A stretch of DNA of 49,666 nucleotides from an uncultured Eubacteriales bacterium (GTDB taxonomy: Bacteria; Bacillota; Clostridia; Oscillospirales; Acutalibacteraceae): contig OMYD01000010.1 of NCBI GenBank assembly GCA_900315195.1, positions 1 to 49,666 on the forward strand. The letters are read 5' to 3'. Made by a program: the position numbers and the translations under genes. Positions 33,565 through 41,721 of the stretch are shown in pieces. The notes under the pieces are model-generated. The model was not told the origin of the DNA, searched no databases, and saw nothing but the letters and a program-made list of their open reading frames with translations. The first letter of the stretch is position 1. Each line of letters opens with the position of its first letter.

Positions 33565-33789
33565 GATTTGCAGCAGAAATCTATTCATTTGCCAAAGGCA
33601 AGATTCATGTTCCGCGGAACAATTCATGAACCTGATGGTTCAATTCATTCCCGACAAAAACGCGGCTGATACGAAAAACGCTTTTGTCGCAACAAAAGAA
33701 ATACTCAGAAATAAATTGTTGCTGACGCAACATGAATTGGCTGAGCCATGAATTGTTTTTGCAAAACATGAATTGACGGCTTTGCCGTC
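33565..33789. repeat. Mirror-symmetric multi-hairpin element, copy 1
   Basis: Four short hairpins separated by ATTCAT boxes: GATTT/AAATC (33565-33581), TTGCC/GGCAA (33589-33601), GTTCCGCGGAAC (33609-33620), GAACC/GGTTC (33628-33641). A 62-nt centre (33649-33710) follows, itself containing CGACAAAA/TTTTGTCG. Then four hairpins separated by ATGAATT boxes: GTTGC/GCAAC (33718-33731), GGCT/AGCC (33739-33747), GTTTT/AAAAC (33755-33767), GACGGC/GCCGTC (33775-33789). The separators are inverted between halves, so the element looks alike on both strands. The copA stop codon lies inside the last hairpin. Confidence 0.85.
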
Positions 33790-33991
33790 ATTCTTCAACA
33801 GTGTAATCCTGAGCCTCAACCGCGGCTTTAAGCACGCTGAACGGGACCTCCTCTTTAAGGGTTACCACGGCGCGGTTCTCGGAATGGCTTACCTCTGCCC
33901 TTTCGACCTGCGGAATTGCCTCCAGGGTTTTCTTAACGCGCGCCTCGCAGTGCTCGCACATCATGCCTTTGATATTCATTGTTACTGTCAT
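33788..33991 (-). CDS. CopZ-like copper chaperone nested in frame at the 3' end of copA
   Basis: In-frame ATG at 33991 preceded by AAAGGAGA with 8-9 nt spacing would give a 67-residue protein, almost the length of a free CopZ chaperone, with the metal site GMMCEHC. Two explanations fit: an internal start that yields a separate chaperone, or a past fusion of copA with a downstream copZ that kept its ribosome-binding site. Both products might be made. Confidence 0.55.
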   Translation of the reverse strand: MTVTMNIKGMMCEHCEARVKKTLEAIPQVERAEVSHSENRAVVTLKEEVPFSVLKAAVEAQDYTVEE

Positions 33992-36262
33992 TTCGGTTTT
34001 CTCCTTTACATTATTGATTTGTTTATAGTCTTCCGTTTTGGAGCGGATTTTCACTAAATTCAGGCGCAGAGCGTTTGTCACAACGCAAAAGCTCGAAAGC
34101 GACATAGCCGCCGCGCCGAACATAGGATTGAGCTTCCAGCCGAGCGCGAAGATGAACACGCCCGCCGCAAGCGGAATACCTATTACATTGTAAATAAACG
34201 CCCAAAACAGATTTTCGTGAATATTGCGCAGGGTTGCTCTGCCAAGCTTAATAGCCGCGGTGACGTCGCTAAGGCGGCTGTTCATAAGCACCACGTCGGC
34301 GGCGTCGATCGCAACGTCGGTGCCGGCGCCTATGGCAACTCCCAAATCGGCGGCGGTAAGCGCGGGAGCGTCGTTTATACCGTCGCCCACCATGGCGGTT
34401 CTCCCCTCTTTTTTAAGCCGCTCAATCCGAGAAGCCTTTGCGTCGGGAAGCACCCCCGCGATAACCTCGTCAACGCCCGCCTGCGCTCCTATTGCCTCGG
34501 CTGTTTTTTTATTGTCGCCCGTGAGCATTACAACGCGAAGTCCCAGTGATTTCAACTCAGCAATCGCCGTGGGGCTGTCGGGCTTTATTGTATCTGCTAC
34601 GGCGATTACACCCAAAAGTTTATTTTCTTTACAGAAATATAATGGCGTCTTTCCCTCATCCGAAAAAGCTTCTGCCTGCTGCCTGGCTGAATATGGAACA
34701 TCACAGAATTTCTCAATAAAAACAGCGTTTCCGCCGACCAACAATTCTCCGTCAAACATACCCGACAGACCGTTGCCTATCTCGGTTTTATATTCTGTAA
34801 TTTCCTTTTTAGAAATATGATTCTCCTCGGCATAGCTTACAATCGCCTTTGCCAAGGGGTGTTCGCTGAGAGATTCAAGCGAATACGCCGCCTCAATCAG
34901 CCCTGATTTGCTGTCACATGCGATTACGTCGGTAACTGCGGGCTTTCCGCTTGTAATAGTGCCCGTTTTGTCGAGCACAACTGTCTTTATCCTGCCTGCG
35001 GATTCAAGCGCGACGGCATTTTTATAGAGGATTCCGTTGCGCGCGCCCACTCCGCTGCCAACCATAATCGCTACGGGAGTGGCAAGCCCAAGAGCACACG
35101 GGCAGCTGATAACGAGCACTGAAACAGCCCTTGTCAGCGCGAAGCCCGCCGACTGACCGAGCAGAATCCAGACCGCGGCAGTTATTACTGCAATTAAAAT
35201 CACAGCCGGAACAAAGATTCCGGAAACCCTGTCCGCGATTTTGGCGATAGGAGCCTTTGTTGCCGCCGCCTCACTGACCATCTTAATAACCTGAGAAAGC
35301 GTTGTGTCCTCGCCGACCTCGGTTGCGCGGCAGCGAAGATATCCCGAGCGATTTATTGTAGCCGCCGAAACCCTGTCGCCCGCGATTTTATCGACAGGCA
35401 CGCTTTCGCCTGTAAGCGTGGATTCATCAACAGCGCCGCTGCCCTCGATAATCACTCCGTCAACGGGCACGCTGTCCCCGGCGCGAACTATGAAAATATC
35501 TCCAACGCTCACCTTCTCAACAGCGATTTCTTTCTGAACGCCTTTTTGCTCAACAACAGCTGTTTTCGGCGCGAGGTTCATAAGGCTTTTTAAAGCGTTT
35601 GTGGTGCGTCCCTTTGACTTTGCTTCGAGAAGCTTTCCGACGGTTATAAGTGTCAGAATCATTGCGGCAGACTCAAAATAAAACTCATGCATATACTCCG
35701 AGGAGGCAGCCGTATTCTCTGTCATCATAAAGAGCGCGTATGTGCTGTAAACAAACGCCGTGCCCGATCCAAGAGCCACCAGCGTATCCATATTAGGGGC
35801 GCGGTGAATAAGCCCCTTGAAGCCGCTGATAAAGAACTTTTGATTGATTACCATTACGATTGCCGCAAGTAAAAGCTGTACAAGCCCCACAGCAGCATGG
35901 TTCCCCTCGAAAAACGGCGGCAGAGGCAGTCCGACCATATGCCCCATTGAAAAGTACATAAGTGCTGTAAGGAAAACAACCGAGGCTATGAGCCTTTTCA
36001 GGATTTTTAGGGATTCGTTATCTTTAAGCGCCTCGGCGGCTTCGGTTTGCTTTTGCGTTTTTTCACCCTTAACCGACGCCGAATAGCCCGCGTCCTCAAC
36101 CGCTTTTATTATTTGCGCGGGGTCTGCGCTGCCCTCAACGCCCATTGAGTTTGTCAGGAGGCTGACCGAGCATGAAGTAACGCCGGCGACCTTTGACACC
36201 GCCTTTTCAACCCTGGCGCTGCACGCCGCGCATGACATTCCGTTTACATTATATTGCCGCAT
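33788..36262 (-). CDS. copA: Copper-exporting P1B-type ATPase with N- and C-terminal HMA domains
   Basis: Membrane copper(I) efflux pump, 824 residues. N-terminal heavy-metal domain (NVNGMSCAAC), the transport motif SCPCALG, phosphorylation site DKTGT, the HP dipeptide (SEHPLAKA), hinge GDGINDAPAL, and TGES. After the last membrane helix a short linker leads to a second heavy-metal domain with GMMCEHC, an uncommon position; it begins at an internal Shine-Dalgarno and ATG (see nested entry). csoR lies 36 bp upstream and the copper operator beyond it, so this is a csoR-copA operon. ATG behind AGAGGTGA. Confidence 0.95.
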   Translation of the reverse strand: MRQYNVNGMSCAACSARVEKAVSKVAGVTSCSVSLLTNSMGVEGSADPAQIIKAVEDAGYSASVKGEKTQKQTEAAEALKDNESLKILKRLIASVVFLTALMYFSMGHMVGLPLPPFFEGNHAAVGLVQLLLAAIVMVINQKFFISGFKGLIHRAPNMDTLVALGSGTAFVYSTYALFMMTENTAASSEYMHEFYFESAAMILTLITVGKLLEAKSKGRTTNALKSLMNLAPKTAVVEQKGVQKEIAVEKVSVGDIFIVRAGDSVPVDGVIIEGSGAVDESTLTGESVPVDKIAGDRVSAATINRSGYLRCRATEVGEDTTLSQVIKMVSEAAATKAPIAKIADRVSGIFVPAVILIAVITAAVWILLGQSAGFALTRAVSVLVISCPCALGLATPVAIMVGSGVGARNGILYKNAVALESAGRIKTVVLDKTGTITSGKPAVTDVIACDSKSGLIEAAYSLESLSEHPLAKAIVSYAEENHISKKEITEYKTEIGNGLSGMFDGELLVGGNAVFIEKFCDVPYSARQQAEAFSDEGKTPLYFCKENKLLGVIAVADTIKPDSPTAIAELKSLGLRVVMLTGDNKKTAEAIGAQAGVDEVIAGVLPDAKASRIERLKKEGRTAMVGDGINDAPALTAADLGVAIGAGTDVAIDAADVVLMNSRLSDVTAAIKLGRATLRNIHENLFWAFIYNVIGIPLAAGVFIFALGWKLNPMFGAAAMSLSSFCVVTNALRLNLVKIRSKTEDYKQINNVKEKTEMTVTMNIKGMMCEHCEARVKKTLEAIPQVERAEVSHSENRAVVTLKEEVPFSVLKAAVEAQDYTVEE

Positions 36263-36298
36263 TGAATCACCTCTTTTTCAGTGCCATAGTTATAATTC

Positions 36299-36598
36299 TT
36301 ACTTCATCAGCTTTTTAAGTGTTTCGCAAAGCTCGTCAATCGTTTCGTCCTTGCCCTCTCTGATATCATTCGCAACGCAGGTGTGAATATGATTGGAAAG
36401 AAGCTCTTTATTAAAGGCGTTAAGCGCGGCGGAAACAGCCGACACCTGAATCAGAATATCGGTGCAGTAGGCATCGCTCTCAACCATTTTGCGGATTCCG
36501 CGAATCTGCCCTTCAATCCGGCTGAGCCTGTTTAAAAGCTTTTTATACTCGTCGTCATCGCGGTGCTTTTTCTTTTGAGCGCAGTGCTCACACGGCAT
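36299..36598 (-). CDS. csoR: Copper-sensing repressor CsoR
   Basis: 99 residues from the ATG at 36598, which follows GGAG with 8-nt spacing (a GTG at 36607 overlaps that site). All-helical CsoR/RcnR family; the Cu(I) ligands fit the Cys-x24-His-x3-Cys pattern (Cys45, His70, Cys74). The N-terminus adds CEHC, a small extra Cys pair. When copper binds, CsoR leaves the operator at 36634-36650 and csoR-copA is expressed. Confidence 0.93.
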   Translation of the reverse strand: MPCEHCAQKKKHRDDDEYKKLLNRLSRIEGQIRGIRKMVESDAYCTDILIQVSAVSAALNAFNKELLSNHIHTCVANDIREGKDETIDELCETLKKLMK

Positions 36599-36628
36599 GT
36601 CATTCACTCCTTCTTTTTATTTGCTTTC

Positions 36629-36657
36629 ATTATATACCCCCTAGGGGTATTTGTCAA
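36629..36657 (-). promoter_or_regulatory. csoR-copA promoter with CsoR operator filling the spacer
   Basis: Minus strand: consensus TTGACA (36652-36657), 17-bp spacer, consensus TATAAT (36629-36634). The G/C dyad ATACCCCCTAGGGGTAT (36634-36650 on the plus strand), a typical CsoR box, occupies the spacer almost exactly. Confidence 0.93.
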
Positions 36658-36766
36658 CTAATAATTAAATTACTCGGAAGCAAAGCATCTGCGAACGCGA
36701 AAATATAATTAATATCTTAAAATCGTACTCTAATAATCATGTACATTAAAAAAACTCGCTGCAAGT

Positions 36767-36882
36767 ATTGGCATCTCCCTATTTTCACGCCCCGTAGCCG
36801 GAGCACTATTTTCGACATCACAGAGCTTAACTTACGTGTTCGGCATGGGAACGGGTGTACCCTCTGCGTCATCGACACCAAT
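36767..36882 (-). rRNA. 5S ribosomal RNA, isolated
   Basis: On the minus strand the conserved 5S core (CCCGTTCCCATGCCGAACA, then GTTAAGCTC) lies between terminal helix arms TTGGTGTC and GATGCCAA, about 116 nt. A T-rich tract follows the 3' end. No 16S, 23S or tRNA gene is near. Upstream TACAAT (36902-36907) with TTCATT 17 bp before (36925-36930) could be its own promoter. Ends are approximate. Confidence 0.92.
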
Positions 36883-36901
36883 TATCTGGGGAGTGTTCAG
36901 A

Positions 36902-36930
36902 ATTGTACCATAATCGGGACGCGCAATGAA
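36902..36930 (-). promoter_or_regulatory. Candidate promoter of the lone 5S gene
   Basis: TTCATT (weak -35), 17-bp spacer, TACAAT, placing a start about 13 nt before the mature 5S end. Confidence 0.5.
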
Positions 36931-37157
36931 CACGCCGCACAATTCACTGCTTTATGCGACAAACCGCTCGCAGGAGCCGTTCATCAAAATTTCAATTTCA
37001 TATTCCCTGCCGACATTCCCCCCTCAAAAATAACTATTCCCATATCGCTTTTTGCTGTTTTTTCAACAAGAGTAACGATAGCAAATCTTAGTTGATTAAT
37101 TTGTCAAAACCTGTTGTCAAAAAAATGCACAAACAGTGTTGAATTGTCCTCAACACG
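36931..37157. other. Intergenic stretch without a gene
   Basis: Between the 5S promoter and the dapL terminator. AT-rich in its second half; no gene or RNA seen. Confidence 0.4.
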
Positions 37158-37199
37158 AAAAAGCAGAAGAAAAACGAAATTTTTTCGCTCTTCTTCTGC
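37158..37199 (-). terminator. Terminator downstream of dapL
   Basis: On the minus strand GCAGAAGAA pairs with TTCTTCTGC, followed by TTTTT, about 120 bp past the dapL stop. Confidence 0.8.
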
Positions 37200-37319
37200 C
37201 GGAATAGGATTAGATATGCAGAAAACGCGCTTTAGAGGTCAGCGGTTTTCGTTGAGATAGTGTCTAATTTGGTATTATAGTTAAACTGATATAAGAAAAT
37301 AGTTGCAATAAATGTAATG

Positions 37320-38498
37320 TCAACTTAACAATTTTTGGAGCCGTTGCACCGCCTCAACGGTTTTATCTCTGTCACCGAAGGACGTCAGGCGGAAGTAACC
37401 TTTTCCGTTTTTGCCGAAACCCTCGCCCGGGGTTCCGACGACGGCGGCGTTTTCGAGCAGAAAGTTAAAGAACTCCCATCCGCTCATATTGTTCGGGCAT
37501 TTCAGCCAGATGTAAGGGGCGTTTTTTCCACCCGTGTAGTAGATACCAAGCTCGTCGAGCGCGTTTGATATAATGGCGGCGTTTTGATTGTAGTAATCAA
37601 GGTTTTCCTGAATTTGCCGCAAACCCTCGTTACTGAACACCTCGGCGGCGGCGCACTGGACAGGCCATGACACACCGTTGAATTTGGTAGCCTGGCGGCG
37701 ATACCACATCGCGTGCAGGCTGTGACCGTCGCGCTTTAATTCCTTTGGGATCACCGTGTAGCCGCAGCGCGTGCCCGTGAAGCCGGCGGTTTTTGAGAAC
37801 GAACAAAGCTCGATTGCGCACTCTCTCGCACCCTCAATAGAGAAGATTGAACGCGGACTGTCGTCCTTTATGAACGCCTCATACGCTGCGTCGTAGATTA
37901 ATATTGCGTCGTTTTCAATCGCGTATTCTACCCACTCCTCAAGCTGCGAGGCGCTGTAGACCGCGCCCGTGGGATTGTTCGGCGAGCAGAGGTAGATAAT
38001 GTCCGCCTTTACACTCTTGTCGGGCATGGCAAGGAAGTGATTGTCGCGGTTAGAGGAGGCAAAAATGATTTTTCTGCCTGCCATGAGGTTCGCGTCCACA
38101 TAGACGGGATATACGGGGTCGGTGACGAGTACCGTGTTGTCCCGGGAAAAGATGTCTGGCAGGTTGCCGCAGTCGGACTTTGCGCCGTCAGACACAAAGA
38201 TTTCGTCGGGAGCAACGGTAACGCCGAAGCGCTTGTAATAGCCTGCAATTGCTTCCCTGACAAAGTCGTAGCCCTCGTATTCGGGGTAGCCCTTAAATGT
38301 CTCCTTGTATTTTAAGTCCTCGCAGCCCTTTCTCATCGCCTCAACAACAATCGGAGCAAGAGGAAGAGTGACGTCGCCGATTCCCAGCTTGATTATCTCT
38401 TTTTCGGGGTGTGCGGCGGCAAACTCGTTTGTCTTGCGCGCTACGTCGGCGAACAGGTAGTTCTGAACTAAGTTGTCAAAATTTCTGTTGATTTTCAT
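37320..38498 (-). CDS. dapL: LL-diaminopimelate aminotransferase
   Basis: PLP enzyme converting tetrahydrodipicolinate and glutamate to LL-diaminopimelate in one step (lysine and peptidoglycan synthesis). 392 residues, the normal length. [11 protein letters not shown] and [18 protein letters not shown] are typical of DapL; the PLP lysine is in [24 protein letters not shown] binds cofactor and substrate. ATG behind GGAAGGAG, overlapping the pyrG stop by 4 bp, so the two are co-translated. Glutamate needed as amino donor comes from the neighbouring GltBD. Confidence 0.95.
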   Translation of the reverse strand: MKINRNFDNLVQNYLFADVARKTNEFAAAHPEKEIIKLGIGDVTLPLAPIVVEAMRKGCEDLKYKETFKGYPEYEGYDFVREAIAGYYKRFGVTVAPDEIFVSDGAKSDCGNLPDIFSRDNTVLVTDPVYPVYVDANLMAGRKIIFASSNRDNHFLAMPDKSVKADIIYLCSPNNPTGAVYSASQLEEWVEYAIENDAILIYDAAYEAFIKDDSPRSIFSIEGARECAIELCSFSKTAGFTGTRCGYTVIPKELKRDGHSLHAMWYRRQATKFNGVSWPVQCAAAEVFSNEGLRQIQENLDYYNQNAAIISNALDELGIYYTGGKNAPYIWLKCPNNMSGWEFFNFLLENAAVVGTPGEGFGKNGKGYFRLTSFGDRDKTVEAVQRLQKLLS

Positions 38499-40087
38499 TG
38501 CGTTGCTCCTTCCAAAGCGGCTTTAATAAATGACGAAAACAGCGGGTGCGGCTTGTTGGGACGGCTCTTGAATTCGGGGTGATACTGCACACCGATGTAA
38601 AAATCACGGTCACTCAGCTCCACAGTTTCCACCAGACTTCCGTCGGGTGACAAGCCCGAAAGCGTTAAGCCTGCGCTTTGCAGGACTTCTCGATAGTCGT
38701 TGTTAAATTCATAGCGGTGGCGGTGGCGTTCGCTGATTTGGGTCTTTCCGTAAGCCGCTTTTATCACGGTGTTATCCTGCAACACGCATGGATACGCGCC
38801 CAAGCGCAGCGTACCGCCCTTGTCGGTGTCGCTGTTTTGGTCGGGCAGAAAGTCAATCACCTTCGGCACGTTCTGAGCAAACTCGCCGGAATCAGCGTTT
38901 TCTATCAGAGCGACATTGCGCGCAAACTCAATCACAGCAACTTGCATGCCAAGACAAATTCCAAAGTAAGGAACGCGGTTTTCTCTGGCGTATTTCGCGG
39001 CTGTTATCATTCCCTCGATGCCGCGCTTGCCGAAGCCGCCGGGAACAATAATGCCGTCAAGCTCTTTCAGCCTATCTTCGGTAACGGTTTCGGAATCGAG
39101 CCATTTAATATTTATTTCGGCGTTTTGGTAATAGCCCGCGTGACGCAGCGCTTCAGCTACGGAGAGATATGCGTCGTGCAGCTCGACATACTTGCCGACC
39201 AGACCAATGGCAACTGCTTTTTTGCAGCTTTTAATACGCCCGATCGTCTGCTCCCAATCGGAGAGGTCAGGCTTTTTGCTGTGTATTTTCAGCTCACGGC
39301 AAACAATGTCCGAAAAGCCCGCTTTTTCAAGCATAAGCGGCGCTTCATAGAGCACCGGCAGAGTGAGGTTCTCGATAACACAGTCGCGCTGAACGTTGCA
39401 GAAATGCGCGATTTTGTCAAAGATATTAGCGTCGGTAATCGGCTCGTCAACGCGCAGGATGATCACATCGGGCGAGATACCGAAGCTCTGCATTTCCTTA
39501 ACGGAGTGCTGGGTGGGCTTTGACTTGTGTTCGCCTGAGGCTTTCAGGTACGGCACAAGCGTTACATGGATGTAGAGGCGGTTATCCTGTCCTACCTCCT
39601 GCCCCACCTGGCGGATAGCCTCCAAAAACGGCTGGCTCTCGATATCGCCGATAGTACCGCCAATTTCGGTTATTACAATGTCAGCGTCGGTCTTTTTGCC
39701 GACGGAGTAGATAAAGCGCTTGATTTCATCTGTGACGTGCGGAATTACCTGAACCGTCTTGCCGAGGTATTCGCCGCGTCGCTCCTTTGCGAGCACATTT
39801 GAGTAGACCTTGCCAGTGGTGAGATTGGAATATTTGTTCAAATCCTCGTCGATAAAGCGCTCGTAGTGCCCCAAATCAAGGTCGGTTTCAGCACCGTCCT
39901 CGGTGACGTAAACCTCGCCGTGCTGATAAGGGCTCATAGTACCGGGATCGACGTTAATGTACGGATCAAGCTTCTGCGCCGCAACCTTTAGACCTCTCGC
40001 TTTTAATAATCTGCCGAGTGACGCGGCGGTTATTCCCTTGCCGAGTCCCGACACAACGCCGCCGGTTACGAAAATATACTTTGTCAT
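38495..40087 (-). CDS. pyrG: CTP synthase
   Basis: Makes CTP from UTP, ATP and glutamine. 530 residues from the ATG at 40087 behind GGAG. Synthetase part begins [23 protein letters not shown] and includes [32 protein letters not shown]; the amidotransferase has the nucleophile in [10 protein letters not shown] and the C-terminal GVQYHPEF His/Glu. A longer frame back to 40186 runs through an AATTGAAA repeat and is not the start. Confidence 0.97.
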   Translation of the reverse strand: MTKYIFVTGGVVSGLGKGITAASLGRLLKARGLKVAAQKLDPYINVDPGTMSPYQHGEVYVTEDGAETDLDLGHYERFIDEDLNKYSNLTTGKVYSNVLAKERRGEYLGKTVQVIPHVTDEIKRFIYSVGKKTDADIVITEIGGTIGDIESQPFLEAIRQVGQEVGQDNRLYIHVTLVPYLKASGEHKSKPTQHSVKEMQSFGISPDVIILRVDEPITDANIFDKIAHFCNVQRDCVIENLTLPVLYEAPLMLEKAGFSDIVCRELKIHSKKPDLSDWEQTIGRIKSCKKAVAIGLVGKYVELHDAYLSVAEALRHAGYYQNAEINIKWLDSETVTEDRLKELDGIIVPGGFGKRGIEGMITAAKYARENRVPYFGICLGMQVAVIEFARNVALIENADSGEFAQNVPKVIDFLPDQNSDTDKGGTLRLGAYPCVLQDNTVIKAAYGKTQISERHRHRYEFNNDYREVLQSAGLTLSGLSPDGSLVETVELSDRDFYIGVQYHPEFKSRPNKPHPLFSSFIKAALEGATQ

Positions 40088-40116
40088 AGTGTGCTCCTTG
40101 CGTTTTTTTAATTGAA

Positions 40117-40258
40117 AATTGAAAATTGAAAGTTGAAAATTAAGGGTCGCTTCGCTCCGATTTATATTTAATGGGTTAGGGCACAAAAGGTTGTCTGTTT
40201 AGTTTTCTATTTGCCTGACCATATTTTTACAATTTTCATTATCCGTTTTCAATTCAAT
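40117..40258. repeat. AATTGAAA repeats and hairpin between gltD and pyrG
   Basis: Four 8-bp units AATTGAAA/AGTTGAAA in tandem at about 40117-40141, then GGGTCGCTTCGCTCCGAT, and near gltD the opposite orientation (AATTTTCATT, TTTTCAATTCAAT). The outer boxes are thus inverted, recalling the mirror plan of the larger hairpin elements. No gene. Confidence 0.6.
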
Positions 40259-41721
40259 CAAAGATTGGTATATCCCATCAGGTCCTCGTCAACTTCTCTC
40301 GCGCAGTCAATTCCCTCTCTGATTGCGCGTACAACAAGCGACTGACCGATGTGCATATCGCCTGCTGTGTAGACGTTTGGGACGTTGGTGCGGTGTCCCG
40401 TCGCGGCAACGTTGGAACGCGCGTCGGTTTCAACGCCAAAGGCTTGCGTTACATAGTTTTCGCTGCCGAGGAAGCCAGCAGCAATCAGCACCAGCTCCGT
40501 CTTGACCTCATATTCCGAGCCTTCAACGGGAGTCATTCTGCCGTTTCCGTCACGTTCAAGCTTAACAAGAACCGCGCCGCGGAGTTTTCCTTTTTCGTCC
40601 TTCAAAAACTCCTTTACGGTTGTCTGATATACTCTTGGATCTGCGCCGAATACTGCCGCAGCTTCCTCCTGGCCGTAGTCGGTCTTGGAGATTTTAGGCC
40701 ACTCCGGCCATGGATTGTCATCTGTCCTTTGGTCGGGCAGCTTAGGCATCATTTCCAACTGCAAAACACTTTTCGCCCCGTGGCGCACACAGGTGCCCAC
40801 ACAGTCGTTGCCCGTATCGCCGCCGCCGATAACAATTACGCTTTTACCCTTAGCCGATACAAAGGTTCCTTCTTTTAACCCGTTGTCAAGCAGAGCTTTG
40901 GTGGTCGACTTTAAGAAATCGACCGCAAAGTATACCCCTTCTGCTTCTCGTCCGTTTACCTTTATATCTCGCGGATTTGACGCTCCGCAGGCAAGAATTA
41001 TGCTGTCAAAGTTCTCTTTTAGTTCTTTTACAGAAATATCCTTGCCGACGTCGGTATTGGTAACAAAGGTCACGCCTTCCTCGCTCATAATATTTAGCTT
41101 GCGCTCAATAATCTGCTTTTCGAGCTTCATGTTCGGGATTCCGTACATCAGCAGTCCGCCCGGACGGTCGCTGCGCTCAAAGACCGTCACGCTGTGACCT
41201 CGCCTGTTGAGCATTTGCGTTGCCGCAAGTCCCGAAGGACCCGAACCAATAATCGCGACACGCTTGCCTGTGCGCACCTTGGGCAGATTCGGTCGGGCGT
41301 ACCCTTCAAGATAAGCATTTTCGATAATACTGTATTCGTTAGCCCTGACGGTGACTGCCTCACCGTTTGCCCCGCAGGTGCACGCCTTTTCGCACAGTGC
41401 GGGACAAACACGCGAGGTGAATTCAGGGAAGGGATTGGTTAAGGATAATCTCTTATAAGCCTGCTTCCACGCGCCTAGGCTGATAAGATAATTCCATTCG
41501 GGAATTAAATTATTAAGCGGACAGCCTGAAATCATGCCGCTCAGCTTCATTCCCGACTGGCAGAACGGCACGCCGCAGTGCATACACCGTTCGCCCTGTT
41601 TCTTCTGCTCTTGATCGGAGAGCGGTGTGTGGAATTCGTTGTAGTTTTTGATTCGCTCTAATGCGGAAGCGGCAGGCGCATTCTGCCTTTCCACTTCCAT
41701 AAATCCAAAGGGGTTGCTCAT
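40258..41721 (-). CDS. gltD: Glutamate synthase small (beta) subunit
   Basis: NADPH-oxidising subunit that feeds electrons to GltB. 487 residues: N-terminal cysteines for [4Fe-4S] clusters (CMHCGVPFC, CPALCEKACTCG), FAD-binding GSGPSGLAATQML, NADPH-binding GGGDTGNDC and the C-terminal TAGDMHIGQSLVVRAI. The start overlaps the gltB stop by one base (TAATG), a coupled operon. Confidence 0.96.
   Translation of the reverse strand: MSNPFGFMEVERQNAPAASALERIKNYNEFHTPLSDQEQKKQGERCMHCGVPFCQSGMKLSGMISGCPLNNLIPEWNYLISLGAWKQAYKRLSLTNPFPEFTSRVCPALCEKACTCGANGEAVTVRANEYSIIENAYLEGYARPNLPKVRTGKRVAIIGSGPSGLAATQMLNRRGHSVTVFERSDRPGGLLMYGIPNMKLEKQIIERKLNIMSEEGVTFVTNTDVGKDISVKELKENFDSIILACGASNPRDIKVNGREAEGVYFAVDFLKSTTKALLDNGLKEGTFVSAKGKSVIVIGGGDTGNDCVGTCVRHGAKSVLQLEMMPKLPDQRTDDNPWPEWPKISKTDYGQEEAAAVFGADPRVYQTTVKEFLKDEKGKLRGAVLVKLERDGNGRMTPVEGSEYEVKTELVLIAAGFLGSENYVTQAFGVETDARSNVAATGHRTNVPNVYTAGDMHIGQSLVVRAIREGIDCAREVDEDLMGYTNL

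Noticed and set aside
33565-33789. CRISPR array
   Set aside because: The repeated box is only 6-7 nt, spacers are self-complementary and 9-17 nt long, the boxes invert at the centre, and no cas gene is present.
38678-39523. A 281-codon open frame opposite pyrG
   Set aside because: It is antisense to conserved CTP synthase motifs and has no initiation signal.
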